Source: Alligator mississippiensis (lineage: Eukaryota; Chordata; Crocodylia; Alligatoridae). Taken from it: 64,000 nucleotides of DNA. How positions within the stretch are numbered: the stretch's first letter is position 1; every line of letters begins with the position of its first letter. The notes beneath the pieces are model-generated. The model was not told where the DNA came from. It did no database searches and saw nothing but the letters and a program-made list of their open reading frames with translations. The DNA lies in assembly GCF_030867095.1 (NCBI RefSeq), contig NC_081827.1:210113310-210177309 (forward strand), in the 5' to 3' direction. The position numbers and the translations under genes are program-made. Shown piece after piece: positions 14,599 to 42,600 of the stretch.

Positions 14599-16400
14599 AA
14601 AAACACTAGATTTTGATTTATAAATCTGACTAGAAGTACAGTTAGTTCTAATGATTACAGCACTAAAAAAACAACATCTTTTGATTATGTCTGGCCTAAT
14701 TTGTTGTGTTATTGCTACATAATATATTATTTAGTGAATTTATGCATATTCCAATTAAGTTATTGTTTTTGTTTCAATCTTAAACTGAATAATATAGTCC
14801 TCTGCCTGAAGCATAAAGGAAAAGCTTCTAATTTGTTTGCTTGTTTTTAACTGGACAAAAATATTTGTCATGTCATATGTGATGATGTACTACACCATCT
14901 GCACCCCTCTTTTCAAATTCCTAGATCCACCCATGCTGCCATGGGAGGCAAATATTCAAAGGAGCTGAAACCAAGCAGCTGCTTTTGGTGGCAAATATTG
15001 ATTTGTCATTAGTATTTGATTCTTGCAACAGCAGCCAGGTTTTTTAAATTCTTAACCCTATGAAATTCAAACCTCAGGGCAATCAGAAACCCCATTCTGC
15101 TGTGATAATCTGTAATTCAGTTATCAAATGGCAGTTACCCTGTGTATACTGCAGCATCCTCCACTCATTTGTCCTTGCCATGGATTATGTACAGATTTTT
15201 TTTAGTTTCCAAGCAAATTTCTTTCCAATGTCCTACAAAATCATCACTCCTGTGTTCACCAATGTAAACATTGTGCTGGTACCACGAGTGTTATGGTCGA
15301 TCCCTGGTGTTTAGTCTCATTGTTCTTCCTCACTCACTTGCCATGTCTTGATGGAAAAATAGATATATTAAGAAAGAACACAGAGCTTGGGAGGTGGTCT
15401 TCCTAATACGCCTTGAGGTATTGACCAGAGTTCCTTCACAAGACTCTTACCTTCCCTTCATGGGTCTCATGATTACGAGTGTCTTCCCGCTTCCCTTCCC
15501 TCCCTCCCTGTCCCTTTCTTGTCCTGTCTTGACTATCCCTAGGGAGATGGTATTCCTCTGCCCTCCCTTGGATTGGAGCTGTTCTCTTCACAGCCCCTAT
15601 GAGGACTTAATAGCATTCTGAGGCCATCAACCTGGGAGAGCTGGCACTTAGATCCTCAGGGTCCCAGCCTCCATGACTCTTTAATAATTTAGGAAGATGC
15701 CTACAGTTCTACAGTTGTTCCTAGTTCCTTTTCCCTGAATTCCCTGGGCAATGAGGGTGGAGGAGTTTGTCTGCCTCCCCGCACCTCCTCACTTCGTCTT
15801 CTCCTATCTTTTCTCCCACAGGTGAAGCCCTTCCTCAACTCGGCACTCACCTGGACCATCACTCGCCCACTCTTCCTGGACATTGCTTCCACTCCTCAGT
15901 CTTTAGTAAGTATCTTCAGTAAGTACCTCAGCTCACCGTTCTGGGTGCATTCCTCATCATAGCTCCATCTTCTCCAGTTGGACCCTGCCCTGGGGGCAAT
16001 CTGTCTCTTTTCCCTTTTTATCTTCCAGCTCTTCCCCGCAGGAGCCAATCTGCCATGTGTGGCCCTGCTGGAGTCCAGGCAGAACTTCATTGGGATCACC
16101 TGGGGTCCTGGTGCTCAGCATTGTCCTGCTTTTCCCGCCATGGTCCGGTAAATTTTTCCCTTTGTTCCCATAGGTATATCTCCTTTTCCCCCATACCAGG
16201 CACCATATCGGGTGCCCTGTTACAACCAACAATATGCTTCTGTTTGATTCCAATCTTGATTTGGCCTAGAATCTAGTTCTGAAAAACTCCATAAAAATGT
16301 AGTGAACTGGATGTGAAAAGAAAGTAATCAGTGCTATAATTTTTATACCATGCCACCTTTTCAATATCATAACTTCTTCCCTATCTTGCCTGTAGTGCTT
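14599..16400. other. Intergenic DNA, no gene seen
   Basis: Low-complexity pyrimidine-rich stretches occur near 15480-15540 and 15770-15900. No conserved coding frame or repeat end is recognised. Confidence 0.5.
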
Positions 16401-16712
16401 CTGTAATAGGGTGGCTTTTGCCTGTAGGAAGGGGCTGCCAGCCTTGTTGAGTAGTTGTAGCTGTGAGGAGGCTGCTGATAAGGGAGCTGTTCACTGGGAG
16501 CTTAAAAACCCCGAAAAAAGAGCAGCAAGGAGTGAACTATGAGGTAACAGTTGTGAGCCAAAAGCAGTGAGATGAACTGCTTGCTGCATGGAGGTGCCTG
16601 ACTGCTGTGCTGGGGCCTCAGCCACGGAGGATCCTTCCTAGTATCCAGAACAGGAAAACGTGGTATTTGTTCAAAACCTGTTTTATTTGTGGGAACTGGC
16701 TGAGGATTTTTA
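16400..16712 (+). repeat. Dispersed repeat family D, copy 1
   Basis: Diverged relative of 17550-17870 in the same orientation. Shared ordered blocks include a taggaaggggc start, a run of A around a ttaaaaacc word, a gctgctgtgctg-type block and a ttcctaatacc/ttcctagtatcc block. Class unknown. It is followed directly by a CR1 tail. Confidence 0.4.
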
Positions 16713-16806
16713 TCTTGCTGGGGTGATCTGACTTCCTGACCCTTTGTCATGGGGCTAGACCTAATGATTTCACAAGGTCCCTTCTAGCCCTAATGTCTAT
16801 GAAATC
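16713..16806 (+). mobile_element. CR1 LINE 3' tail fragment
   Basis: Short 3'-terminal fragment with ttgctggggtgatctgac, ggctagacctaatgatt and aaggtcccttctagccc, and a tctatgaaatc end. This matches the final roughly 90 bases of the copies at 13566 and 56556. No coding part is left. Confidence 0.7.
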
Positions 16807-17141
16807 TCTGAGGAGCCCCTCGGGGGGAAAAACCCACTTAGAGAAGCTTGCAGGTAAAGTAACCTTCCTATTTAACAATGTAGAGAGGGTTATTTTCACC
16901 CCTGACACTTGTCTGTAACCCTTTAGGAGTCTGAGAACAATAAACTAAATCTGTTGGCCTAAATGTTCAAATCTGGAGGATGTCCAAATAAGTGGCCTGA
17001 TTTCCAGAAGATCTGAGCTCCTTGCAAACTTAATTGACAGCAATGCTTAGCACCAGAGAAAAACAGCGTACAGTACTTTTAAAAACAGGCATGTGTTTAT
17101 TTCAACATGAAAATGTCATGATTCAAATACGTACATTACAT

Positions 17142-17324
17142 CAGAGGTGGGCAAAATGCGGCCTGTGGGCCAGATGCGGCCTGCCAAGCCATTCTATCCG
17201 GCCCGTGGGGCCCCTAAAAAATTGAGAAAATTAATATTTGCCCCTGGCTACCTGTCATGTGGCCCTCAATGGCTTGCCAAAACTCATTAAGCGGCCCTCC
17301 ACCTGAAAGAATTGCCCACCCCTG
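17142..17324. mobile_element. hAT MITE, CAGAGGTGGGCAAA family, copy 1
   Basis: A 183-bp element with ends CAGAGGTGGGCAAA (left) and CAGGGGTGGGCAAT (right, other strand). It is flanked by an exact 8-bp duplication, CATTACAT, at 17134-17141 and 17325-17332. It contains ggcctgtgggcc and gcggccc words typical of this group. Non-coding. Confidence 0.9.
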
Positions 17325-17549
17325 CATTACATCAAAATACTGCCCATAGTTTCTCTCATGCATGCCCCCTGATTGCAGGACTTGGGTGATACATTGGGAA
17401 GACTGTACACAACAACAGCCAACATTTTCAGTCCAGTAATGCCAAGTTCTACCTCCCACCACCTTCAGCAATTTGGCCATATTGTACATATACATTAGGG
17501 CACAAAATCAAAATAGCACCACTTCAGGTAATTTTGTGAGGGAACTGAG

Positions 17550-17870
17550 GCAGTAGAAATGGTTGTCTTTCCCTTAGGAAGGGGCAATCAGCCCCATTTT
17601 CAGATGTGTGGCATTTTGCTAGTGAGGGAGTATCCCACTGAGATTTTTTTAAAAACCATTAGAGAGTGCTAGAAATGGAGGACAAGTTGGAAGGGAACAA
17701 TTTGCAAGAAGGAGAAGCCAAGCTGCTGTGCTGAGGAAAAGCCAGAAGGGAAAGTGGCTCTTCCTAATACCTGGAGAGGATAGAGGATTTTGGTTTGTTT
17801 TTGTGTTAGAGATTGAAGTTATTTTGGTGAGAATTGAACTGCTTGAGGAATGAATAGCAGAGCTAACTGG
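17550..17870 (+). repeat. Dispersed repeat family D, copy 2
   Basis: Second diverged copy of the block at 16400-16712, about 1.1 kb away in the same orientation. Key shared words are ccttaggaaggggcaatcag, a ttaaaaacc tract, gctgctgtgctgagg and cttcctaatacctgg. No termini could be defined. Confidence 0.4.
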
Positions 17871-17878
17871 CCTTCAAA

Positions 17879-18300
17879 AAGTACAGTCAAAAAGCCTGAG
17901 GCTGAATTGATTCAGTCTTTGAAGGTTAGTCTAAGATGCGGAGATTAAACTGAGAAGCAACTGAACATACATTTACTTCTGATTCGGGAAATGCAGCCAT
18001 ATATGCCTGCAGTGGCTCAGGCCAGATGCCAGGGGGTGCTAGAACACACCTCTCTGACACACAGCCAGCACAGGGGACTGTGATTTTAACTTGAACCAGG
18101 AAGGGGTCCGGAACAGAGGTTTCATAAACTGATTTGACCCAAATCAGTTAAGTCTGATATTATGTTCAACCAGGTTTATCATAAACCAGTTTCAGCCATT
18201 TGGAAACTGGTTTATGTGCACTGCGCTTCTGTTCTGTTACAGGTTTAAACCAGTTTCTGATGACTTAAACTGGTTTATGTGTAACTTCTGTCCGTAGCCC
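17879..18300 (+). mobile_element. Family A element, copy 2
   Basis: Begins GTACAGTCAAAAAGCCTGAG, has aggttagtctaagatgcg and cttctgattcgggaaatgc in the left half, then several aaaccag/ctggttta words, and ends acttctgtccgtagccc. About 420 bp. Orientation and block order match the copy at 14115. Non-coding. Confidence 0.6.
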
Positions 18301-18728
18301 AAAAGGCATCAGGATAAAGGGTCTCCTAGTAACTCCATGCAACAGCTGGCAACAGAACTTCCTTGTCCCTCTACTCTTAGGCTTGAAAATTTTGGCTATA
18401 CTGTGGTGTGTACCTTACAAATTTCATCTGTTGCCTGCTCAAAGCAAGCTGCAGCGACAGTTATGCTGGTACTAAAAGGGGTCTGAAAAGCTGATCTAGG
18501 CAAGCAAATGAAACAAAACCAGTGGGGAAATGCTTGGCACTGGCTCATCATAATGGCCCAAGTAGCACTTTGAATACCATCTACAATGAACTGGCTAGAG
18601 GTTGCATGATTTAGCACAGTGCACTTATCAGTCACTTAGACTGACCATCCATTAGGCAGTTCTTCCTGGAGTACAGCCCAGAAGTCTCAAGTAAGAGTGT
18701 CATAAATGACAGCTAGAATTGAATTTCC

Positions 18729-18745
18729 TTTTTTTTTTTTTTTTT
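18729..18745 (+). repeat. Poly(T) run, 17 bp
   Basis: Uninterrupted T run; no LINE or SINE body was recognised next to it. Confidence 0.9.
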
Positions 18746-19889
18746 GCATAATAGTCACTCAGAAAACTAGTGCTCTGTCTGAAGTACATATCACTGCAAA
18801 AACTAAATACTGTCTGTAGCAGGCTGGTAGCTTCTGCCTGAAACACTGTTGGCTTATGTAGATGTGGCTGGAAAATTGTTAAGGAAATTTTTACTAATTT
18901 TGTCATGTAGGTGGCTCCTTACCCTATCTAGCTGTGGATGAAATAACTTTGGTAATCTGGACAGAGAGAAGGCTGAATCCAGTGGTACAAAGCAGGGCTT
19001 TGTGCTAGTGTCTCCTGTTTCTCCTGTATTTCTCACCATTAGAGGGATGTGCAGGAAGCAATATAGCTGCAGTGCTCCCATGTCCTGCCAAAATGGCCTT
19101 GTGGGAACCAGAGACTGATGCATGCTAAAGTAGCCCCTATGACTGGAGGCTTTGCTCCTTGTCTTCTTTTCTCAACATGAGTTTTGCACTGAGCATAATT
19201 CAGGCAAATCTGAGATTTAGCCACTAATTCAGAGCTAAGCTTGGCTGCTTCTAGAGCTTCCAAGAAGATGGTTTACACTGAGTTTGTGATCTAATTGTTA
19301 ATTTTTTGTTAATAAAACCAAACTAAAGAAATGGGTGAGTTTTTGTCATATAGAATATCAGATCAGGCCACTTGCAGTAACTGATTAACCTATGTTTAGG
19401 TCAGTTTATCCAGCTGGGCAGATTCTTCCTGTGTATTTTGCAGTAATTATTTAATGGATTATGCATAAAAGAAAGGTAGTCTGACATGTTTAAACTAGGT
19501 AGTCTGAAGCTGATGCAACTAGAACAATGAGATGCTTTACCAAGCCTTGTAAGCGGGGCTTTTTGGTGCTTTTATCTAATATCTGGCTGAATCTACTATT
19601 AATAAAAGTGCCAAAAAGTTTTGCTGAAGTGCCCGATCTATACAGATGCTGAGGAGTCGGGTCAAACTAACACGCTGCTTCTTCCTGTAAAGTGCACTTC
19701 TGTTCTGTTTTTTCATGTCTGTCAGCAGCCTTTGTGGCCACCACTCTTCTCCTGTAAGAATAGCTTAGGCCCTCTTTCTCCTCTTTTTCATGCCCCCCAT
19801 TTAAAGTACATTCATGATTATATAAATGTCATGTACATCTATGCTGTAATATGTTCCAAGCATATGATGTATGAAAAGGCCAATGAAAT

Positions 19890-19951
19890 ACTACAGAATC
19901 TCAGCTCATCATTTTATCTATATATAAAATGATGAGCTGAGATTCTGTAGT
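19890..19951. repeat. Perfect palindrome, 28-bp arms, 6-bp loop
   Basis: The left arm 19890-19917 (starting ACTACAGAATCTCAGCTC) is the exact reverse complement of 19924-19951. The loop at 19918-19923 is ctatat. A (TG)n run follows immediately. Perfect arms suggest recent formation or strong conversion. Confidence 0.95.
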
Positions 19952-20354
19952 GTGTGTGTGTATATTTCCTTGATTTTCATTGAGAGAGAAAAAAACTGAT
20001 CACAGACTTATTGGAAATGTCATTAATAATACATATTCACAAGGGGGCTCGGATGTATCTGACATGAAAGCTGTAAGTTTGATTTTTCCTGACATTCGTG
20101 GAATTAAAATCCTATGCATAATGTTGCACCGATATAGGTGTTTGCAAGAATTAATGCCTAGCTTGTCCTTACATACTTTGGAACAAATGTAAGAAATGCA
20201 ATCCAATAAGATCTCAAGACAGTTGTTAATTCTTTGAATGTGTCTCTGCTAGAAAGTAAATATTTTCTCTGGTTTGGTATTTTTAGTGATTTGTTTGTGA
20301 TCGTTATCTCCTAAATGCAACTCATGTGCGCACTGCATCTTTTCTAACCATCTG

Positions 20355-20368
20355 TTGCCATCTGCTGG
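20355..20368 (-). promoter_or_regulatory. CTCF-like motif, minus orientation
   Basis: Read on the minus strand the site is CCAGCAGATGGCAA, which fits 13 of 14 positions of the CTCF core CCASYAGRKGGCRS. It lies about 2.5 kb upstream of the CHRNA1 start. Binding is predicted only. Confidence 0.45.
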
Positions 20369-22706
20369 TGATGATATTGAGTTGCCAGACTAGTGTGTGG
20401 CTGTTTCCAGTAGAAAATGTATGCCATACTGTATATAAATAGGGGCAATCTGGTAACAAACACATGGCAAATTCACAAATTACATCTCAAACAATCTGCC
20501 TTCTGTTATCAGATATTGCCATAATCTCCTGTCACCAACAATGCCATTTTTCTTATACCAAACTGAATTAAAATCTATAAAGGTATTCCCAGTTTAATTG
20601 TAATTATAAATGAAGAAAACAAGCTTCATTATTTCACAGTTCTTATCCCCCTCAATTTTCCAGAGGGTATATCTACTGAATATTCTAGTTAGGAGAGCTT
20701 AAAGTTTATATATGCATACACACAGTCTTATTTTTATACTCTTTCTTCTCCTCTGTCTCCCACATTATTCAAGAAGTACATAGATGTGAGTGTATATTTG
20801 AATCCTTTATGTGTTTTTAAATAGAAGTCTATATTACTCATCATTCAATCTGAAGGATTTGATAATCAGTTGGCTTGAAATCTGATTTCATTCTGCTGTT
20901 AAATCTGCAGAGGGGACTTGCCTACAGTAGTGCCACTGATTTCATTCTGGTTATGTTGGCTTTAGTCAGCCTTTATATTGTTTGATAAATTAAGGTTATA
21001 TCTCCTAAATTCAGCTCCTTGTGAGTTAAGATTATTTTATAGCCTGCCTAGAACCCACCTGTCCCTTCTGTTCACTTTCGTGGCTACGTTCTGTGTGGCT
21101 ATGGCATCTCCACTACCCAAGGAGATGGGTCTATGTGAGAGGTCAGTGTCACTACCAAAGGCCTAGAAAGTCAGGGTGTCCATGCTCAAAAACTTTTAGG
21201 TTAGGTGGGGGTGGGTATAAGTGCAGTATTTAGCCCATACTCTTTTAGAACAGACCTTTTAAAAAGGCCTCCTGAAACTTGAAAGGTGTGAAAAATTTTC
21301 TTAGCAATACAAGGGAAACTGTAAATTCAGACAAACTCTGAATAGCTTGTTTCAATCACTACCATAGACTGTAGCCGAATGTTAACAATAAACATCTTGC
21401 TTTTCTCTCTGTGTATGTTTAAAACTCTGTCCAGATTTCCTTATTTTTCTGAATGGAGCTGTTAGTATCCGTAACAATTAAGTCTGCTCCAGTCAGGCTG
21501 AGTCTCCCAAAGCCTTCTCCAGGAAAACCACTGCTGCAATGCCCTTCAAATGCGGGCATGACTTCTAGCTGGTAAATTATAGGTAGTTATCCCTGATACA
21601 GTACTTGGCTTCCAAACAAAGGGGTCTGGTTTTAGGCCAATGCAGATGCATGAAAAAATAAGCCATGTTGAGTGCACACATTTTCTGAACCACTGACAAA
21701 TTCATATTCAGCTGATTCCAAACAGAAGGCAGAGTAGCTCAGCTACACCTTTGGAATGATTGAAACTTATGTTATAGTAAAGCTTATATTATAAGACGAG
21801 TCTGGTAACATTTTTCCTTACATTTGTTTGGACCTGAACCTGCCACACTGGGTACACAAGGAATGCTGGGTCAGACGCTGTGTACATCTGATGTTGCATT
21901 ATCAACATGCCTGTGATACCATCATGAAATCGTATCTTTGTGTTCTGTCCTGCTGGGGGTTGGGCGAAACCTCCTGGAATCCAGTGGGTGTAAGAGCTGT
22001 CCTTCATTCAGGATAAATAAATGTCAGAATCTGTTAACTGCCTTTATCGATTAAAGCAGCCGAAACAATAAGACCACTATTGAAACACAGGCCACATGAA
22101 ATGTCAGTCAGAAGATGAGGTATGTGAGAAGTAGAGAGGTTTTACTGGATGCAAACACAGATAACTGGGCATCTTTCTTGGTGTGGGGGGGATGGATAGT
22201 GGGGGGAAGATGAGAGAGTGACCAGCAGCAAGAAATGCCACGGAAGCAGAAAAAATGTACCAGAGATGGTCAGAGAAGTATATGTAGCATAACCCAGAGA
22301 CAAAGCTAAGGGAGAGAATTTTCTGCAGAGTGCTGGCTGGAAAAAAGAGGCTTAGAGCACTGAGCAAGGAATTGGTTACCTGTAATTTCATTACTGCTGT
22401 ATTTATGGAAACAGGATTTTGTGCTAGATTTCATATCCAAAAAGAACTTCTGTCCATTAGTCCTCCCTTGCCAAAACAGCTCAGAAAGCCTAAAGTTTGG
22501 CAGATCCCTCAGGTCAAAAGCGGTAAAGCAGGGCTTATAGCCTGTTTATGGTGGGAATGTTTTAACTGCCCCTTACTCAGATGCTAAATTACTCGATAAA
22601 CAATCTCCTTCTACTACAGAATGTATTACTGCTTCCCTGTAAACCGGAGAGGATGTTTCAGTAGACAAACTGTGTGTTCTTGTTTTGGAGCTAGTGCAGT
22701 GGCTCT

Positions 22707-22743
22707 CAGCTGTTATTCCCATGAGCAGGTGGTGTAAACCAAT
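22707..22743 (+). promoter_or_regulatory. CHRNA1: CHRNA1 proximal promoter: paired E-boxes and CCAAT box
   Basis: Two E-boxes, CAGCTG at 22707-22712 and CAGGTG at 22726-22731, start 19 bp apart and are followed by CCAAT at 22739-22743. They end about 120-130 bp before the start codon. Paired E-boxes bound by MyoD-family factors are the known muscle-specific enhancer of the chicken and mouse alpha-1 subunit promoters, so position and motif pair agree. No convincing TATA box is present. The exact transcription start is not visible. Confidence 0.7.
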
Positions 22744-22862
22744 AGCTCAATAGCTCTATTCTGTAAGTACCCTAGCAGAAAGCAGCATAGCTGTCCTCAG
22801 GGAGAGCCCTTGAAGAGATTCCTCTTAGTGTGTGCGCGGAGGGAAGCCAGGAAAAGGACTAC

Positions 22863-39213
<16,351 letters not shown>

Positions 39214-39640
39214 ACATGTTGTATACCCCTGGTCTGGGGAGCACAGTTTTATTGACAGCATTGTCTTTTACTGAATACATTCTATTGTGCCACCCACTGT
39301 ATTCAGCCCAGCAGTCTGAAGTTTCCACAGACAAGAATTCATTCTCACTGGGAATAAATGGAGAAGATAAAACTGAATCTTACACATTTAGCCACTTCTT
39401 TAGAATGTCTGGGCCACTTCTTGAAGGCTTCTCTTTCAAAAATGCACATTTTTGAGCTGGTAGTTTGACAGCCCTGGGGAACAGTCTGCTACCTGTTTGA
39501 ATACATTTTAATGCTAATTAAAAAAACCCTAAAATATATAAATAGAACGTTTACTTTAAAACCGCCTCAAAGCCAAATTCTGTCCCCAGCTGCAGCCTCC
39601 ACCATTATCTATCAATAAAAATAGGATTTGTTACTAACAT
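39214..39640 (+). other. CHRNA1: CHRNA1 3' UTR with poly(A) signal
   Basis: AATAAA occurs at 39353-39358 and, better placed, at 39614-39619. The latter would give a 3' UTR of about 400 nt, similar to other alpha-1 transcripts. The end point is inferred. Confidence 0.6.
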
Positions 39641-42600
39641 GCTTTATCTGGGTTTTAAATCAATATCTAAACTTTTAGGTTGCAAGCTGATTTCAAAGCT
39701 CTGCTGTGTGCGTTCTGTATTGGCAGCGTCACAAATTAACCTTCCACTAGCAAGACATGCCACAGCAGAAGGCTTAGACATGCCTTGTTAAGCTTAGTTT
39801 TCAAATACCACTCAGAAATGACTCGTGATAAGTGCTTCTGTTCATGGGAACTCTACTTGACTCTGTATGGAGGAGGCAATTTTACTGTTAGGCAGTTATG
39901 GAGAGAATCCAGCCCAGTGCAATGAATGCACATGTGCATTTTTTGCTGCCCCATTTCCCTGGAGCCAGGGCAGGCACGGCTGCAGGTACCAACTGTGGAG
40001 GGAGAATTTGCACCTTTGGCACAGAGTCCAGTTCTATGATTGGCTCAGAGAGCCAGTGTAAAGGGAGCTAGCTGTTAGAAACAGGCTAGAAGGATGATCA
40101 ATATTTAAAGCAGTCCAGTAACACTAAGCCTTCTCATCTGATTGCAGAAGGCTGTTACCACCACAGTTTAGAACAATAGCTCAGAAAGGACTGCTTGCAG
40201 GTAAACATGTTGCTTCCATTCCCCTGACTAGCCTCACAGAGTTCCCTGAACAAAGCCTGGAATTTTATCTTGTATGCAAGGGGAGTTTTACACAGAAAGT
40301 CAAACAATAATCCTGACTCCCATCAGGCATCCCTCAAGTGAATCAAACTTGTATGAAGTTGGATTTCCATAACTAGATGTACCAGGTCTTCTTTCCGAGC
40401 CCAACATCACTGATTCCCTTGCATGCCTCCCTCATTTCAGTCTTCCAGTCTCTATTGAATGGATCATATAAGTATATGAATTCAGCCTCTACATATAAAT
40501 TCTAGGTTGAGGGATTTTTCTTAAACTGTTTGTTACGAGTATTAGTTAAAATTCTAGCTATGTTGATTTTTTTTTTTTTTTATCTTGATGCACAGATAGC
40601 ATGGTATTTGTTTGACTGGTTGTTTAGAACTAATTTGTGGAGATTTGTATTTCTGGTCAATTTTTTTATGAATATTCACTAATATTGACTTAAAATATGT
40701 TCAATTCACCTGCTTTCATTTTGTTCACTGATTTATTATTATACAAAAAGGGTATTGAGCATGGGGAAGAGAATCAAGTTGTTTATTTAATCATACATTC
40801 AGAGCTTGAGCATACATGACTTGATGTGTCCATCTAACTAAAATCAAGAATCTCACTTTAACCAGAAATCAGAATGATATTCCCTGAAAGTGTCAGGGTG
40901 CAGGTTAGCCCAGGGTACTTGGACACAACTTTTTATCTTTAGATTGCTGGCTTCAGTCCAGTTCAGTTGATTCATAATTGTTTGGTGACTGTTGATTTTC
41001 CTGTGTGCAGACCCAGTTTTTATCATTTTTAATTATAAAGTGACATGGAAGTGTGGCCTCTGGCACATGGCCCTCCCATGGCCAACCTGCCTTGCTTGTT
41101 AGTATGGAATGGAAGGAAAAAGCCATGGCCCTGATTCCCTTATTGCCTTGGGGCAGTGATTCTCAACCAGGGAACTGCAGCACCCTAGTGCCTTGAGAGC
41201 CAGCCTCTCAAGGGTGCAGTGGGATGCTGCACAATGTTAGCACTGTTACAAACATACTGCACAAGATAAACCCAGAGTTTTCAAGTATGAATCCACAGCA
41301 TTAAAACATTCTGCCCCGTAGCGAGTTTTTGCAACAGAAGAAACATTTCCTTCTGAGTTTTTTAAAACAGAAGAAACATTCTAGTATTTTTCTGCACTCA
41401 AAAAAGAAAAGAAAAAAAGAATGAAAACTAAGAGCTGGCATTTTCTGAGGGGTGCCTTGAATCTCAGACTGCTGAGAACCAGTATTCCAAAAGTGTGAGA
41501 ACCCACTGGCTGAAAACCAAGCCTTAAGAGACACACACACAGAGCATTGAAAATCAAAAAGGCAAACCTGACCCTGATCCAACTCCCTCTGAAGTCAGCA
41601 GGAGAAATTACCCCATCCATTAGTACTGGATTATGCCCTAAATGCAAAACACTGTTTCCTGTCCTCTGATAGTCCATGTATGTGGTGAGGTTTCCATGAA
41701 TGTATCCTCCCCTAACTTGTATACATCATGCATTCTTGTGAAACGTTGTTTCCTTTTAAGTATGTTTGCTAAGGGAAAACCACTCAACCAGTGTTAACAA
41801 TATTAATGTTAAAGCAACAAGGAATGTTTGTGAGATACTATTAAAACCAATAAAACTATCATTGTTAATGCATTTGTTTAAGCCTGTGGTACCAGAAGAA
41901 TCTCAGGCGTAATTATCATCATGTTACTGCTAGATCAGGAACGAAACAAATTGGCAAGAGTATGGGGAAATCTTATTTTTCTTCTACAGAGGTTCTACTT
42001 GGCATGAATAGATAGAGAATTCAGTCCCCAGTGCTGTTCAGAAGGTAATTTAATAAGCATGCAAGTCAAATTAGAAAAATGGACATCTCTGTATACAGCT
42101 TGATTATGTTGATTCTGTGGAAAATCTAATATGGGCAGATATTTTAAATATGTTTGACACAACTGTGAAATAAAACTACACCATTTTGAGCAAAGGAAAA
42201 TAAGCAAAGCAAACCTACTGTAGTTTTTCAAATGTTGGACAGCAGCTCACTCTTGTGGTAAGACAGAGTACTGCTGCTTTCATGAGCGGTTACTGCAGAA
42301 TTTTTAGTACATATTGACCTGATGTAAGCAACAAATATATATATTGTTTTCTTGCAGATGACACAATATGAGATTCTCCCTCTGGTGGTTTTTTCCCCAC
42401 AAAATGAACTGAAGTGAAAGGGAAAGGATTTAAATGAATTGCTACTTATTCAAGATAGCTGCTTACATCAGCAGGATTGCTATGATAATTACTGTAAAGA
42501 ACTTCCAGCCACTTTAATTTTAAAAACGTTCTGAAGATAATATGTGAGTTGTTCTGTCAGAATACATTGTGGGTTTGGATGAAAATATGCAACATACGCT

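Larger units (their letters stand above)
18301..22700. other. Intergenic DNA upstream of CHRNA1
   Basis: No gene seen. It contains a 17-bp T run at 18729-18745, a perfect palindrome at 19890-19951 next to a short TG repeat, and a strong CTCF-like motif at 20355-20368. The rest is AT-rich without recognisable repeat ends. Confidence 0.5.
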
